This document shows, piece after piece, positions 5,274-5,341 of a DNA stretch of 5,341 nucleotides. The notes beneath the pieces were generated by a model, which did no database searches, was not told the DNA's origin, and saw only the letters and a program-made list of their open reading frames with translations. The stretch is from the NCBI GenBank assembly GCA_021161965.1, contig JAGGZP010000038.1:1-5341 (forward strand), given 5' to 3'. Every line of letters begins with the position of its first letter. Within the stretch, counting starts at the first letter, position 1. The position numbers were made by a program, and so were the translations under genes. The DNA comes from a bacterium. Lineage in GTDB: Bacteria > Patescibacteriota > Patescibacteriia > UBA2591 > JAGGZP01.

Positions 5274-5341
5274 AGAACCCCGCACCAAATTTGCTCCGAA
5301 AAATCGTTTCTAACTAATCATTTATCACTAAATAATTTTAA

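Noticed and set aside
1..5341. CRISPR array, insertion sequence, tRNA or rRNA genes, phage genes
   Set aside because: No regular spaced repeats, transposase or phage motifs, cloverleaf or rRNA sequence was found on either strand.

Overview
The window is a compact, strongly AT-rich stretch of bacterial chromosome with five genes, all on the + strand: ruvB, a ctpA-type S41 peptidase, a CvpA-family membrane protein, greA and lysS. Protein style, small size, tight spacing and base composition suggest a reduced-genome lineage such as Patescibacteria/CPR (Parcubacteria-like). That placement is inference; no rRNA or other phylogenetic marker is present. All five genes read through at normal family lengths with TGA treated as a stop and end in TAA or TAG. 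This fits the standard code and gives no support for UGA recoding.

Layout. Bases 1-74 hold a strong hairpin, probably the end of an upstream transcription unit. A promoter at 81-108 sits almost against the ruvB ATG at 117. ctpA follows ruvB with 1 nt between stop and start and has the only clear Shine-Dalgarno sequence in the window. A new promoter begins just after the ctpA stop and reads cvpA. A perfect DnaA-box match follows the cvpA stop, then a near-consensus promoter for greA. The 276-nt greA-lysS gap holds a foldable RNA segment that ends in a good intrinsic terminator, then the lysS promoter. After lysS, 193 nt of noncoding DNA carries short direct repeats and a long imperfect inverted repeat.

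Function. The genes are mostly housekeeping: Holliday-junction migration (RuvB), envelope-side proteolysis (CtpA), a small membrane protein of uncertain role (CvpA family), rescue of backtracked RNA polymerase (GreA) and lysine tRNA charging (LysRS). They form no single pathway. Shared strand and short gaps suggest loosely coupled transcription units (ruvB-ctpA, cvpA, greA, lysS), three of them with their own promoter placed at the start codon.

The most interesting signals are noncoding. First, ruvB, cvpA and lysS share a promoter-start module (CTCTTG-containing -35 region, 16-bp spacer, -10 box 6-9 nt before ATG) that predicts leaderless mRNAs. Second, the greA-lysS gap has mutually exclusive pairings that resemble an attenuator. 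No new multigene system is evident.
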